Source: Mycolicibacterium sp. P9-64
GTDB taxonomy: Bacteria > Actinomycetota > Actinomycetes > Mycobacteriales > Mycobacteriaceae
Assembly (NCBI RefSeq): GCF_008329605.1
Contig: NZ_NPKO01000008.1
Location: 248,001-312,000 of the forward strand
Direction of reading: 5' to 3'
Length of the DNA: 64,000 nucleotides
Position numbers and translations under genes: made by a program. Within the stretch, counting starts at the first letter, position 1, and each line of letters opens with the position of its first letter. The notes under the pieces were generated by a model. It did not search any database. It was given only the letters and a program-made list of their open reading frames with translations, and had not been told where the DNA came from. Positions 7,949-15,635 of this stretch are shown here, in pieces.

Positions 7949-8032
7949 GCATTTGACCGTACCGGCAATCCGGCGGGATGCACTGCCAGCGCGCTCTGAC
8001 GCGCCTGTGCGGGCCCCTAGACTCTTCGATCT

Positions 8033-9106
<1,074 letters not shown>

Positions 9107-9143
9107 CAGCAGAAGAAATGACCTGCACAGCTGGCTTGCGATC

Positions 9144-9149
9144 TAGCAT
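9144..9149 (+). promoter_or_regulatory. -10 TAGCAT, leaderless start at 9156
   Basis: TAGCAT followed by six bases and GTG 9156, without a Shine-Dalgarno sequence. The first gene of the ychF-downstream array thus carries its own promoter. Confidence 0.6.
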
Positions 9150-9155
9150 TGCACC

Positions 9156-9902
9156 GTGAGCTTTGCCGTTCCGCCGGAGGCTTATGGCCGTTTCATGGGC
9201 CGATACGCCGAGCCTCTCGCAGAGGTCTTCACGACATTTGCCGGGGTCGATGCGGGCGACAAGGTGCTCGACGTTGGCTGTGGACCGGGCGCGTTGACGG
9301 CACATTTGCTGTCGGTTGGAGCCGAGGTCGCGGCGATCGATCCTTCACCGCCGTTCATCGACGCGATGAGGACGCGCTTCCCAGACCTTGAGGTGCGTCT
9401 CGGCAGCGCGGAGGAATTGCCTTACGAAACCGCTGCTTTCGATGCTGCTCTCGCGCAATTGGTGGTGCACTTCATGAGGGAACCGGTGGTCGCCGTTGGA
9501 CAGATGGCGCGCGTGACTCGGCCCGGCGGGGTCATCGCGGCATGCGTGTGGGACGGGCCGACCGGCGCGCTGGCGCCGTTTTGGGATGCGGTTCACGTGA
9601 TCGACCCCGACGCCGACGACGAAGCGCTACTTTCCGGGGCGAGCATGGGCCACCTGACAGACCTATTCGAAGCTGCTGGTCTGCGCGATGTCGAAGAAGA
9701 TTCCATTGCGGTCGATTTCGTGCATCCGACCTTCGAGGAGTGGTGGGAGCCGTACACCTTGGGCGTCGGCCCTGCTGGTGACTACGTCCAGCAACTCAAT
9801 GACGATGGTCGCGCCCGTCTCGAATCCGTCGCTCGTGAACGTCTGGGTAGCGGGCCGTTCATCGTTACTGCTACCGCGTGGGCCGCCCGCGGAACGGTGT
9901 GA
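9156..9902 (+). CDS. class I SAM-dependent methyltransferase
   Basis: A 248-residue class I methyltransferase of the Methyltransf_11/UbiE-like type. The SAM site is VLDVGCGPGALTAHLL (about 33-48), with the acidic loop AIDPS and the post-II motif AFDAALAQLVVHFM. The N-terminal FMGRYAEPLAEVF is common in actinobacterial small-molecule methyltransferases. The substrate is unknown. Its stop codon TGA is fused to the start of the second ychF 3'-end remnant, and its own leaderless promoter lies upstream, so it looks like a self-contained insertion downstream of ychF. Confidence 0.85.
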   Translation: MSFAVPPEAYGRFMGRYAEPLAEVFTTFAGVDAGDKVLDVGCGPGALTAHLLSVGAEVAAIDPSPPFIDAMRTRFPDLEVRLGSAEELPYETAAFDAALAQLVVHFMREPVVAVGQMARVTRPGGVIAACVWDGPTGALAPFWDAVHVIDPDADDEALLSGASMGHLTDLFEAAGLRDVEEDSIAVDFVHPTFEEWWEPYTLGVGPAGDYVQQLNDDGRARLESVARERLGSGPFIVTATAWAARGTV

Positions 9903-9944
9903 CGGCGACGTGGTGGAGTTCCGGTTCGGATCAACGTCTACTAG
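9901..9944 (+). repeat. ychF 3'-end remnant 2
   Basis: Begins GACGGCGACGTGGTGGAG and continues as TTCCGGTTC, then has an extra GGATC, AACGTCT, an extra AC, and TAG. Against the live ychF end (9071-9106) it differs at two bases plus the two short insertions. It is non-coding here and lies directly on the methyltransferase stop. Confidence 0.8.
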
Positions 9945-10010
9945 CAAGGGGTAGCGGTGAGCCGCCGCAATGGCGATGAGTCAATCGTTGTGTGAGGTGG
10001 CTTGGCTTCA

Positions 10011-10016
10011 TACGAT
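10011..10016 (+). promoter_or_regulatory. -10 TACGAT, leaderless start at 10023
   Basis: TACGAT, six bases, ATG 10023. This spacing decides the start against the upstream in-frame TTG at 10002, which would lie before the -10. Confidence 0.6.
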
Positions 10017-10022
10017 TCGACG

Positions 10023-10430
10023 ATGCAGACGCTCCTGTTCGCTGCGGGCCTGATCCTCTTTCTTCTCGGCCTCATTACGGGAGTTTTGGTTCCCGCGGTG
10101 AAGAATCCGCGCATGGGACTCGCCAGTCACCTACAAGGCATGACGAATGGTCCGGTCCTCATCGTCGTTGGTTTGCTATGGACTCACGTCAATCTGACTC
10201 ACGTCTGGCAGGTCATTTCTATGGTCTTGCTGGTGTACGGCACATATGCAAACTGGTTGGCAACTCAGCTGGCAGCGATCTGGGGTGCCGGTCGGAAGTT
10301 CGCGCCGGGCGCGACGGGTGACCACGTGGCATCTGCCGTCAAGGAGGGCCTCGTCAATTTCCTCTTGGTGTCTTTGGCGCCCGCGATGATCGCAGCGACC
10401 ATCATTCTCATCGTCGGCGTCTTGCGCTGA
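10023..10430 (+). CDS. hydroxylaminobenzene mutase (Hab)-like membrane protein
   Basis: A 135-residue integral membrane protein with four hydrophobic helices (LLFAAGLILFLLGLITG, GPVLIVVGLLW, VWQVISMVLLVYGTYANWLAT, FLLVSLAPAMIAATIILIVG). The patterns VKNPRMGLASHLQGM and YGTYANWLATQLAAIWGAG match what I recall of the HabA/HabB hydroxylaminobenzene mutase family, which rearranges hydroxylaminobenzene to 2-aminophenol, and 135 residues is the HabA length. In a mycobacterium the natural substrate is unclear. It is the second gene of the array bounded by ychF 3'-end remnants. Confidence 0.6.
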   Translation: MQTLLFAAGLILFLLGLITGVLVPAVKNPRMGLASHLQGMTNGPVLIVVGLLWTHVNLTHVWQVISMVLLVYGTYANWLATQLAAIWGAGRKFAPGATGDHVASAVKEGLVNFLLVSLAPAMIAATIILIVGVLR

Positions 10431-10465
10431 TGCCGTCGCCGCGTCTTCGGGGCGCTCGGTTGAGT

Positions 10466-10498
10466 GGCGACGTGGTGGAGTTCCGGTTCAACGTCTGA
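10466..10498 (+). repeat. ychF 3'-end remnant 3
   Basis: GGCGACGTGGTGGAGTTCCG followed by GTTCAACGTCTGA. It matches the ychF end except for T to C near its start, C to G (a change shared with remnant 2) and a TGA in place of TAG. It is non-coding in its present position. Confidence 0.8.
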
Positions 10499-10508
10499 CG
10501 GCAGCGAC

Positions 10509-10748
10509 TCACTCCAGGTTGCCCCGTCGTTTGGATTCGCTCGGATCGAGATACAGGCTGGACGTCGAGTCCTGGCCGCCTGAAGTGTCGTGCAGTCGAC
10601 CGGGTAGCCCTTGCAAGTTGTTGGGCAGGCCCGGGTCTCTGACGGGATCAGCGCGCCCCGTGCGGACCCGACGGAGATAGAACACCCATGCCGCCACGAA
10701 CAACCCGATCACGAGGATCGTGATGAGCGGCGCGAGTATCTGTGTCAT
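10509..10748 (-). CDS. small single-pass membrane protein
   Basis: A 79-residue hypothetical protein: one N-terminal transmembrane helix (ILAPLITILVIGLFVAAWVFYL, about 4-25), then a basic RRVRTGR and a hydrophilic tail rich in Gly, Ser and Asp. The topology is probably N-out, tail-in. I do not recognise a family. A longer frame extends upstream to 11477 but runs antisense through other genes and is not believed. It is divergent from the small membrane protein at 10842 and lies in the ychF-remnant array. Confidence 0.5.
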   Translation of the reverse strand: MTQILAPLITILVIGLFVAAWVFYLRRVRTGRADPVRDPGLPNNLQGLPGRLHDTSGGQDSTSSLYLDPSESKRRGNLE

Positions 10749-10841
10749 CAGGCCTCCCGAACGAGCGAATTCAGGTCGCGATTGCGACAGACTATGTGGG
10801 GTCAAGGGTTGACCGAAAGCGTTCTCATCCGGGGGGGCGAG

Positions 10842-11153
10842 ATGGCACGTCGAGTGACCTGGTACGGCATGGCTGCGGTATTCCCTGCTGCCTTCGTTGC
10901 TGCCGGGGTGGGCCCGTTCCGGTGCGGAATCTACGGCTGCACGGGTGCGGCCAACCCAACGTTGCAGACGTTCTTGCTGGGTGCTGCCGTGGGTGCCGCG
11001 GTAGGTCTGGTGGCGATGGCTCTGATCGACGTCGTCATCAACGGGCGCTACGTCCTGGCGAATCGGGCCGTGGCGAAAGCGCAGCGATTGCGGGATCAAA
11101 ACCAGAGTCCGACGAAACCCGATCCACGCGACCCCTCGGACGGCGATGGCTGA
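10842..11153 (+). CDS. hypothetical two-helix membrane protein
   Basis: A 103-residue protein with two hydrophobic helices (WYGMAAVFPAAFVAAGVG, about 7-24, and FLLGAAVGAAVGLVAMALIDVVI, about 44-66), a loop with two cysteines (RCGIYGCTG), and a charged C-terminus. A long G-run with GGGCGAG just before the ATG serves as ribosome binding site and supports this start. The family is not recognised. Its stop TGA lies next to the fourth ychF 3'-end remnant. Confidence 0.6.
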   Translation: MARRVTWYGMAAVFPAAFVAAGVGPFRCGIYGCTGAANPTLQTFLLGAAVGAAVGLVAMALIDVVINGRYVLANRAVAKAQRLRDQNQSPTKPDPRDPSDGDG

Positions 11154-11154
11154 G

Positions 11155-11181
11155 TGCTGAAGTTCCGGTTCGACGGCTGAG
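11155..11181 (+). repeat. ychF 3'-end remnant 4, most degraded
   Basis: TGCTGAAGTTCCGGTTCGAC then GGCTGAG. Against the matching part of remnant 3, 22 of 27 bases agree. Like remnant 3 it is preceded by the bases TGAG (TGAGTG in both), which supports common descent. Confidence 0.6.
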
Positions 11182-11200
11182 ACGTGTCGGTGGTCGGCTC

Positions 11201-11206
11201 TAATGT
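11201..11206 (+). promoter_or_regulatory. -10 TAATGT, leaderless start at 11214
   Basis: TAATGT, seven bases, ATG 11214, with no Shine-Dalgarno sequence. Confidence 0.55.
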
Positions 11207-11213
11207 GCGTCGC

Positions 11214-11612
11214 ATGAAGCTTGTTTCCATCCGCATCATCACCGCCGACGTGAAGCGTCTCGTCTCGTTCTACGAACTGGTCACCGGAGTCCAAGCCGTC
11301 TGGGGCAACGAGCTCTTCGCCGAGATCCCCACGCCGGTGGGCGCGTTGGCCATCGGCAGTGAGAAGACGGTCCCCCTGTTCGGGGTCGGGTCGGCTGAGC
11401 CAGCCGCCAACCGAAGCGCCATCATCGAGTTCATCGTCGACGACGTGGATGCGGAGTACGAGCGTCTTCGCGGGCACCTGTCCGAGGTGGTGACCGAGCC
11501 GACGACGATGCCGTGGGGCAACCGTGCGCTGCTGTTCCGCGACCCCGAGGGAAACCTCGTCAACCTCTTCACGCCCGTCACCGACCAGGCGCGGGAAAAG
11601 TTCGGGATTTGA
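11214..11612 (+). CDS. VOC-family (glyoxalase-like) protein
   Basis: A 132-residue single-unit vicinal oxygen chelate protein, made of two beta-alpha-beta-beta-beta modules. Seen: MKLVSIRIITADVKRLVSFYE at the start and FRDPEGNLVNLFTP at the end, the latter with the usual metal-binding position occupied by Asn/Asn rather than Glu. Members include glyoxalases, dioxygenases and antibiotic-binding proteins; this one cannot be assigned. The start is set by a leaderless -10. The following gene is a second VOC protein 26 bases on with its own promoter. Confidence 0.75.
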   Translation: MKLVSIRIITADVKRLVSFYELVTGVQAVWGNELFAEIPTPVGALAIGSEKTVPLFGVGSAEPAANRSAIIEFIVDDVDAEYERLRGHLSEVVTEPTTMPWGNRALLFRDPEGNLVNLFTPVTDQAREKFGI

Positions 11613-11626
11613 CGGACCCGACGTTC

Positions 11627-11632
11627 TAGAGT
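11627..11632 (+). promoter_or_regulatory. -10 TAGAGT, leaderless start at 11639
   Basis: TAGAGT, six bases, ATG 11639, with no Shine-Dalgarno sequence between. Confidence 0.55.
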
Positions 11633-11638
11633 CGAGAG

Positions 11639-12073
11639 ATGGTGTCGGTTCGGCAGTTTCAGGTCACCTTCGACTGTGCGTCGCCAGAGCGCGTCGCTCT
11701 CTTCTGGTGCGAGGCGCTCGGCTACGTCGTCCCGCCTCCGCCCGAGGGATTCGCCGATTGGGACGAGTTCGACCGTGCACTGCCTGCCGAAAGGCAGGGC
11801 TCCGCGTACGCGTGCGTCGACCCCACGGGCGTCGGGCCGCGGCTGTTCTTCCAACGGGTTCCCGAAGGCAAGGTCGTCAAGAACCGGGTACATCTCGACG
11901 TCAGGGTGGGGACTGGGATGGTGGGCGCGGAACGCCTTGCCGCACTCGAGGCTGAGTGCGCCCGTCTCGTCCCGCTCGGTGCGACCCGCGTCCGGCTATT
12001 GCCCGCCGGAGACGGCGAAGAGTCCTGCATCGTGATGCAGGACGTCGAAGGCAACGAGTTCTGTCTGGACTGA
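11639..12073 (+). CDS. VOC-family glyoxalase_6-type protein
   Basis: A 144-residue protein of the actinobacterial glyoxalase-like type. It opens with QVTFDCASPERVALFWCEALGY, has RLFFQRVPEGKVVKNRVHLDV in the middle (the His of RVHLD is the typical metal position) and ends QDVEGNEFCLD (Glu ligand in GNEFC). Function is unknown. It ends 44 bases before a strong hairpin shared with the convergent secreted-peptide gene. Confidence 0.75.
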   Translation: MVSVRQFQVTFDCASPERVALFWCEALGYVVPPPPEGFADWDEFDRALPAERQGSAYACVDPTGVGPRLFFQRVPEGKVVKNRVHLDVRVGTGMVGAERLAALEAECARLVPLGATRVRLLPAGDGEESCIVMQDVEGNEFCLD

Positions 12074-12116
12074 TGGACGCGGGTTCCGCGCCAACTGTGG
12101 GGATGTGGCACACGCG

Positions 12117-12149
12117 TCAGCCCGTCACCCCGGATCAGTGACGGGCTGA
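12117..12149. terminator. bidirectional hairpin terminator
   Basis: TCAGCCCGTCAC and GTGACGGGCTGA pair perfectly over 12 bases with a 9-base loop. It lies between convergent genes ending at 12073 and 12167, with no U-run, as is common in mycobacteria. Confidence 0.75.
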
Positions 12150-12166
12150 GCGACGCTGACCGGGGC

Positions 12167-12412
12167 TCAGTGGGCCGCTCCTGGCACCTTGAAGCCGCCG
12201 GGGAGCGAGACGTTGATTCCTGGCAGGTTCTGCTGACCGCACCGGTTGCACTGGACGAGGGTGCCGCCCCAGTCCGGGTAGTCGATCGTCGGACCGGGCT
12301 TGTCGGGTGCGGCCTGGGCGACGCCCGCGGTCATGCCCAATCCGGCCAGCGCGACACCGCCCGAAAGCAGCGCCCCGACGATCATTCTCTTGAGTGGTTG
12401 GTTGGTGCTCAT
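12167..12412 (-). CDS. small secreted protein with CxxC motif
   Basis: An 81-residue precursor with a clear Sec signal peptide: basic start (MSTNQPLKRM), hydrophobic core (IVGALLSGGVALAGLGMTAG) and a VAQAA-APD cleavage site near residue 35. The mature part of about 46 residues is Pro/Gly-rich with one QCNRCGQQ motif. It resembles short exported mycobacterial proteins of unknown role. ATG 12412 has AGGGAG eight bases upstream. Confidence 0.7.
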   Translation of the reverse strand: MSTNQPLKRMIVGALLSGGVALAGLGMTAGVAQAAPDKPGPTIDYPDWGGTLVQCNRCGQQNLPGINVSLPGGFKVPGAAH

Positions 12413-12612
12413 GTTGTTTTCTCCCTTGGGTTTTCGCGGTTCCGGTTGAACCGCTGTAGTGTTCACGACACGAACGTATGACCCCCTCCTTGGAACTTTC
12501 TCAACGCATTTCGCAGTGGGGCCCATGACTGCCAACTGACCGGACACGGTTGGCTACGGGCCATCGGGCGCGGAACGCCGGTGTAGGGTGCCGGTCACAG
12601 TTAGATCCATAC

Positions 12613-12626
12613 GTGATCGACGTCAC
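12613..12626. promoter_or_regulatory. CRP-like site GTGA-N6-TCAC
   Basis: GTGATCGACGTCAC fits the half-sites bound by mycobacterial CRP (Rv3676 type). It lies 33 bases before the methyltransferase start, probably over or near the transcription start, which would suit repression. The motif is short and could be a chance match. Confidence 0.35.
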
Positions 12627-12658
12627 TGCGTATGCAGTCAGGAAGGTGCGCGGCACCC

Positions 12659-13549
12659 ATGCCCGAGAACCCATCCAACTCAGCCAAGTGGCGGCCACAC
12701 TTCGAGGACATCCAGGCGCACTACGACCTGTCCGACGACTTCTTCGGGCTGTTTCAGGATCCGAGCCGCACCTACAGCTGCGCGTACTTCGAACCCGACG
12801 ATCTGTCGCTCGAGGAGGCGCAGGTCGCCAAGATCGACCTGAACCTCGACAAGCTGGACCTCAAACCCGGGATGACGCTGCTCGACGTCGGCTGTGGCTG
12901 GGGCGCGACCATGAAACGGGCCATCGAGAAGTACGACGTCAACGTGATCGGCCTGACGCTGTCCAAGAATCAGCGGGCCTACACCACCAGACTGCTCGAC
13001 GAGATCGCCAGCGACCGAACACACGAAGTGCTCCTGGAGGGCTGGGAGCAGTTTCATCGTCCGGTCGACCGGATCGTGTCCATCGAAGCGTTCGAGCACT
13101 TCGGTTTCGAGCGCTACGACGACTTCTTCAAGAACTGCTTCACGATCATGCCCGACGACGGGCGGATGACGATCCAGAGCACCACCAGCTACCACCCGTA
13201 CGAAATGGCCGAGCGCGGAACGCCAATCACGTTCGAGGGCCTGCGATTCGTCAAGTTCATCCTCACCGAGATCTTCCCCGGCGGCCGAATCCCGACGGCC
13301 ACGATGATGCAGGAACACGGCGAGAAGGCCGGCTTCCTCGTCCCCGAGGTGCTGTCGCTGCGTCCGCACTACATCAAGACGCTTGGCATCTGGGGCGACG
13401 CCCTGGAAGCCAACAAGGACGAGGCCATCGAGATCCAGTCCGTCGAGGTTTACGACCGTTACATGAAGTACCTTCGGGGCTGCCGGGGGATGTTCACCGA
13501 CGGCTACTGCGACGTCAACCTCGTCACCTACCTGAAGGCTGCCGCGTAA
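12659..13549 (+). CDS. mycolic acid cyclopropane/methyl transferase family
   Basis: A 296-residue member of the CmaA/MmaA/PcaA family, SAM-dependent enzymes that modify meromycolate chains with cyclopropane, methoxy or methyl groups. Seen: the N-terminal HYDLSDDFFGLFQDPSRTYSCAYF, the SAM loop LLDVGCGWGATMKRA (about 75-89), the catalytic-region SIEAFEHFGFERY, and the C-terminal YDRYMKYLRGC. The ATG has AGGAAGG 12 bases upstream; an in-frame ATG at 12632 is the alternative. It is a lone gene here, so which mycolate position it acts on is not known. A CRP-like site lies upstream. Confidence 0.9.
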   Translation: MPENPSNSAKWRPHFEDIQAHYDLSDDFFGLFQDPSRTYSCAYFEPDDLSLEEAQVAKIDLNLDKLDLKPGMTLLDVGCGWGATMKRAIEKYDVNVIGLTLSKNQRAYTTRLLDEIASDRTHEVLLEGWEQFHRPVDRIVSIEAFEHFGFERYDDFFKNCFTIMPDDGRMTIQSTTSYHPYEMAERGTPITFEGLRFVKFILTEIFPGGRIPTATMMQEHGEKAGFLVPEVLSLRPHYIKTLGIWGDALEANKDEAIEIQSVEVYDRYMKYLRGCRGMFTDGYCDVNLVTYLKAAA

Positions 13550-13563
13550 CGTCGTGCGGTCTG

Positions 13564-13782
13564 CGCTGGAAACCCGCCGACGCCAACGACTTTGACGTGG
13601 AGCATGAGATCTACCGCGCCGACGCAGTGCTCTAGTATCCGAAGTCGGGCGAGCGCATCCGTGGTCGACGAAATTCGAGGCCGGGGAAGTCGTCCGCGAG
13701 ACGCAGTACTTCGGGGAACCGTTCGCGCCGGGCCCATCCCGCGCGCAATGGGTCGAGAAGATCGTCGACTCAGGGCGGCCCT
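13564..13782 (+). pseudogene. decayed SnoaL/NTF2-like gene
   Basis: Two pieces of a SnoaL-like polyketide-cyclase/NTF2-fold protein can be read in different frames. The first (13564 on) reads DANDFDVEHEIYRADAVL, then a TAG at 13633 where the family has Glu, then YPKSGERIRGRR. After an internal loss, FEAGEVVRETQYFGEPF follows from 13674 in another frame, and AQWVEKIVDSGRP from 13744 in a third, ending at TGA 13780. A premature stop, a deletion and a frameshift make this a pseudogene. The recognition is from remembered family patterns. Confidence 0.6.
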
Positions 13783-13940
13783 GAGGAGCAGGGGTTCATG
13801 CCAGGCGTGCGCTGGGCTGGCGGTTTGAATTGGTCGGCCCGCCGACCTCGGGGATGATCATCGACGGGCCGATCCATGCGCAAGAACGCATATCTCAGAT
13901 CGGTTTCATCCCACGGACGGGTGTGTCGTAGGGCACGTTG
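13783..13940. other. interval with no intact gene
   Basis: A short open stretch ends in TAG at 13929 (reading GMIIDGPIHAQERISQIGF) and looks like the tail of another decayed gene, but no start or family was found. Nothing else is supported here. Confidence 0.3.
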
Positions 13941-14633
13941 TTACGGGACGACGGCGATCTCGTCGCTGAGCCGGTAACCGGGTGCCAAGGGCAGCGTGTC
14001 GCCGCTCCAGAACTTGCCTGGGTCGAACCAGTTGGACGCCTTGTCCGTCGCCAGCAGGCCCATCTCGTCGTAGGTGACGGCCACCGTCTCGGCACAGTAG
14101 GCGGTTTCCAGGCCGACGCTGTTGCGCTCGGCCTTCTTGCGCTGCGCCGCCGCGCGCGCCTTGCGATCCAAGAGCGGTATGCCCTTCACCCAGTCCACCG
14201 TTGTCGGAACGCGCCCGCGAAACCACCGTGCGGTGACGCCTGCGGTAGTGGGAAACGGCGTGCCGTCGAGCCGGGCGATGACCCGCAACATGCGGTCTTC
14301 TTGCTCACGGGTGGCGTACGGAGTCAGCTGACGCAGCCAGCACCGCTGCTGGTACTTGTCGAGCCACTGCTCGATGGCCTGGCGGGCATCGTTGAGCTGC
14401 ACGCCGCGGTGCGTGGAGCCGGTCCACAAGTCGATCAGGCTGTGCCCGAGTTCGGCGTGCCAGATCAATGGGGGCATGTCGTCGAGTGCGACCGTCATCC
14501 CGACGTGGTTGACCGGGCTGTTGGTCAACGATTGGATCGCCCGGTCGGGTCCGGAGTGCCCGCGAAATAGCCAGATGTCGCCGGTTCGGGTCTCGTCGAG
14601 CGCGCGATCCAGCGACACCGTGCTTTCCTTCAC
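13941..14633 (-). CDS. YiiX-like permuted papain-fold amidase
   Basis: A 230-residue protein with the circularly permuted NlpC/P60 layout: GDIWLFRGHSGPDRAIQSL then the catalytic His in SPVNHVGMTVA (His43) near the N-terminus, and the catalytic Cys in ETAYCAETVAV (Cys180) near the C-terminus. Such proteins are cysteine hydrolases or lipid-modifying enzymes; the substrate is unknown. No signal peptide is seen. The GTG at 14633 follows TAAACT by six bases, a leaderless arrangement, and is divergent from the small membrane gene at 14660. Confidence 0.7.
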   Translation of the reverse strand: MKESTVSLDRALDETRTGDIWLFRGHSGPDRAIQSLTNSPVNHVGMTVALDDMPPLIWHAELGHSLIDLWTGSTHRGVQLNDARQAIEQWLDKYQQRCWLRQLTPYATREQEDRMLRVIARLDGTPFPTTAGVTARWFRGRVPTTVDWVKGIPLLDRKARAAAQRKKAERNSVGLETAYCAETVAVTYDEMGLLATDKASNWFDPGKFWSGDTLPLAPGYRLSDEIAVVP

Positions 14634-14639
14634 GACCGC

Positions 14640-14645
14640 AGTTTA
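14640..14645 (-). promoter_or_regulatory. -10 TAAACT, leaderless start at 14633
   Basis: TAAACT on the minus strand, six bases, GTG 14633. The divergent small gene starts only 26 bases away, so the two promoters must overlap. Confidence 0.6.
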
Positions 14646-14659
14646 GGCAGACTTTGCCC

Positions 14660-14830
14660 ATGCGAGGCATATGGAAGTGGGTTGGACTAGCGGGTGTCGC
14701 CGGCGTCGTGGCGGGCGGAGTACTGGTGGCGCGTGATCAACGCAAGCGGGAGTCCTACACCCCGGACGACATCCGCGCCAGGCTGCACGCGCGCGCGGCG
14801 GAGGCAGGAATCGCCGAGAGCGGCTCATAG
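14660..14830 (+). CDS. small membrane-anchored protein, 56 aa
   Basis: A short gene reading MRGIWKWVGLAGVAGVVAGG, then LVARDQRKRESYTPDDIRAR and a short Ala-rich tail. It has one N-terminal transmembrane helix (about 5-23) followed by a positively charged, helical cytoplasmic part. The composition and codon use look like a real gene, and the frame spans the gap between the amidase and cyclase genes. Its stop overlaps the 3' end of the convergent cyclase by 6 bases. Family not recognised. Confidence 0.6.
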   Translation: MRGIWKWVGLAGVAGVVAGGVLVARDQRKRESYTPDDIRARLHARAAEAGIAESGS

Positions 14831-15610
14831 CGCCAGCGCGTACAGCCGATGAGTCCCGGTGAAGCCCTTGAGTTCGACGTCGCGACCGTCGTCGAAGACG
14901 ATGCCGTTCTGATCGCCGACGGCGTCGCGGACGGGCTCGCTGACGAGGACCTCGCCGCCGTCGGCCGCGGCGGCAACGCGCGCCGCCAACGCGACGTTGC
15001 GCCCGAACAGGTCATCGCCCCGCCGTACGGACTTGCCGACGTGGATGCCGATCCGGACGCGGATGCCGTCGCGCCGCTTGCCGAGCTCGTGCTGAACGTC
15101 GATGCCGCAGCGCACGGCCTCCTCGGGTTGGGCGAACGCGATCATGAACCCGTCGCCCTGACTCTTGACCACGTGGCCCGCATGTCTTTTCACGTGGCGG
15201 CTGACCATCTTGTCGTGCCGGTCGATCAGGCGGACCCACGCCCGGTCACCGATGCGCTCGTTGAGGGCAGTGGACTCCTCGATGTCGGAGAACAGGATCG
15301 CGACCCGGCCGCTCAGGGCCACCTTGGCGAGGTCGGGGCGTTCCACCTCAGCCCAGTCGGCCAGCTCCTCGATGTTGGATCTAACTGCTGCGCCGAACCC
15401 GTCCTTGCGCAGGATGTTTGCGGTCTGCCAGACGGACTTGACCGCTTCCCGGCCTCCCGACAGGAGGTTGGCGCGGGTGTCGACCTTGCGGCGCAGTTCG
15501 GCCACTTCGCGGTCACGGTGCTTCAGCCGCGCCGAGTACACGACGAGCATCGCGGCCTCGGCTACGGCGACGGCGGCGAGCACGTAGACCGCGATCATCG
15601 TTCCCGTCAC
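14825..15610 (-). CDS. membrane-anchored class III adenylyl/guanylyl cyclase
   Basis: A 261-residue class III nucleotide cyclase with a single N-terminal transmembrane helix (about 5-26), a charged linker (28-95) and a catalytic domain (about 100-261). Metal-binding aspartates are in FSDIEEST (Asp109) and QGDGF (Asp153). The base-selecting Lys is in VVKSQGDG (Lys149), with Asp at 199-200 and the transition-state pair NVALAARV (Asn205, Arg211). All key residues are present, so cAMP synthesis as a homodimer is likely. An AATACT hexamer six bases before the GTG suggests a leaderless start. Rv1120c is a possible relative by position. Confidence 0.85.
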   Translation of the reverse strand: MTGTMIAVYVLAAVAVAEAAMLVVYSARLKHRDREVAELRRKVDTRANLLSGGREAVKSVWQTANILRKDGFGAAVRSNIEELADWAEVERPDLAKVALSGRVAILFSDIEESTALNERIGDRAWVRLIDRHDKMVSRHVKRHAGHVVKSQGDGFMIAFAQPEEAVRCGIDVQHELGKRRDGIRVRIGIHVGKSVRRGDDLFGRNVALAARVAAAADGGEVLVSEPVRDAVGDQNGIVFDDGRDVELKGFTGTHRLYALAL

Positions 15611-15635
15611 GGCTCAAGTATTGGATGCTGAAGCC

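Noticed and set aside
9107..11181. Integron cassette array
   Set aside because: The spaced repeats are copies of the ychF 3' end without the inverted structure of attC sites, and no integrase is seen.
10749..11477. 322-residue minus-strand frame
   Set aside because: It is antisense to a better-supported gene and to the VOC gene; only the last 79 codons look real.
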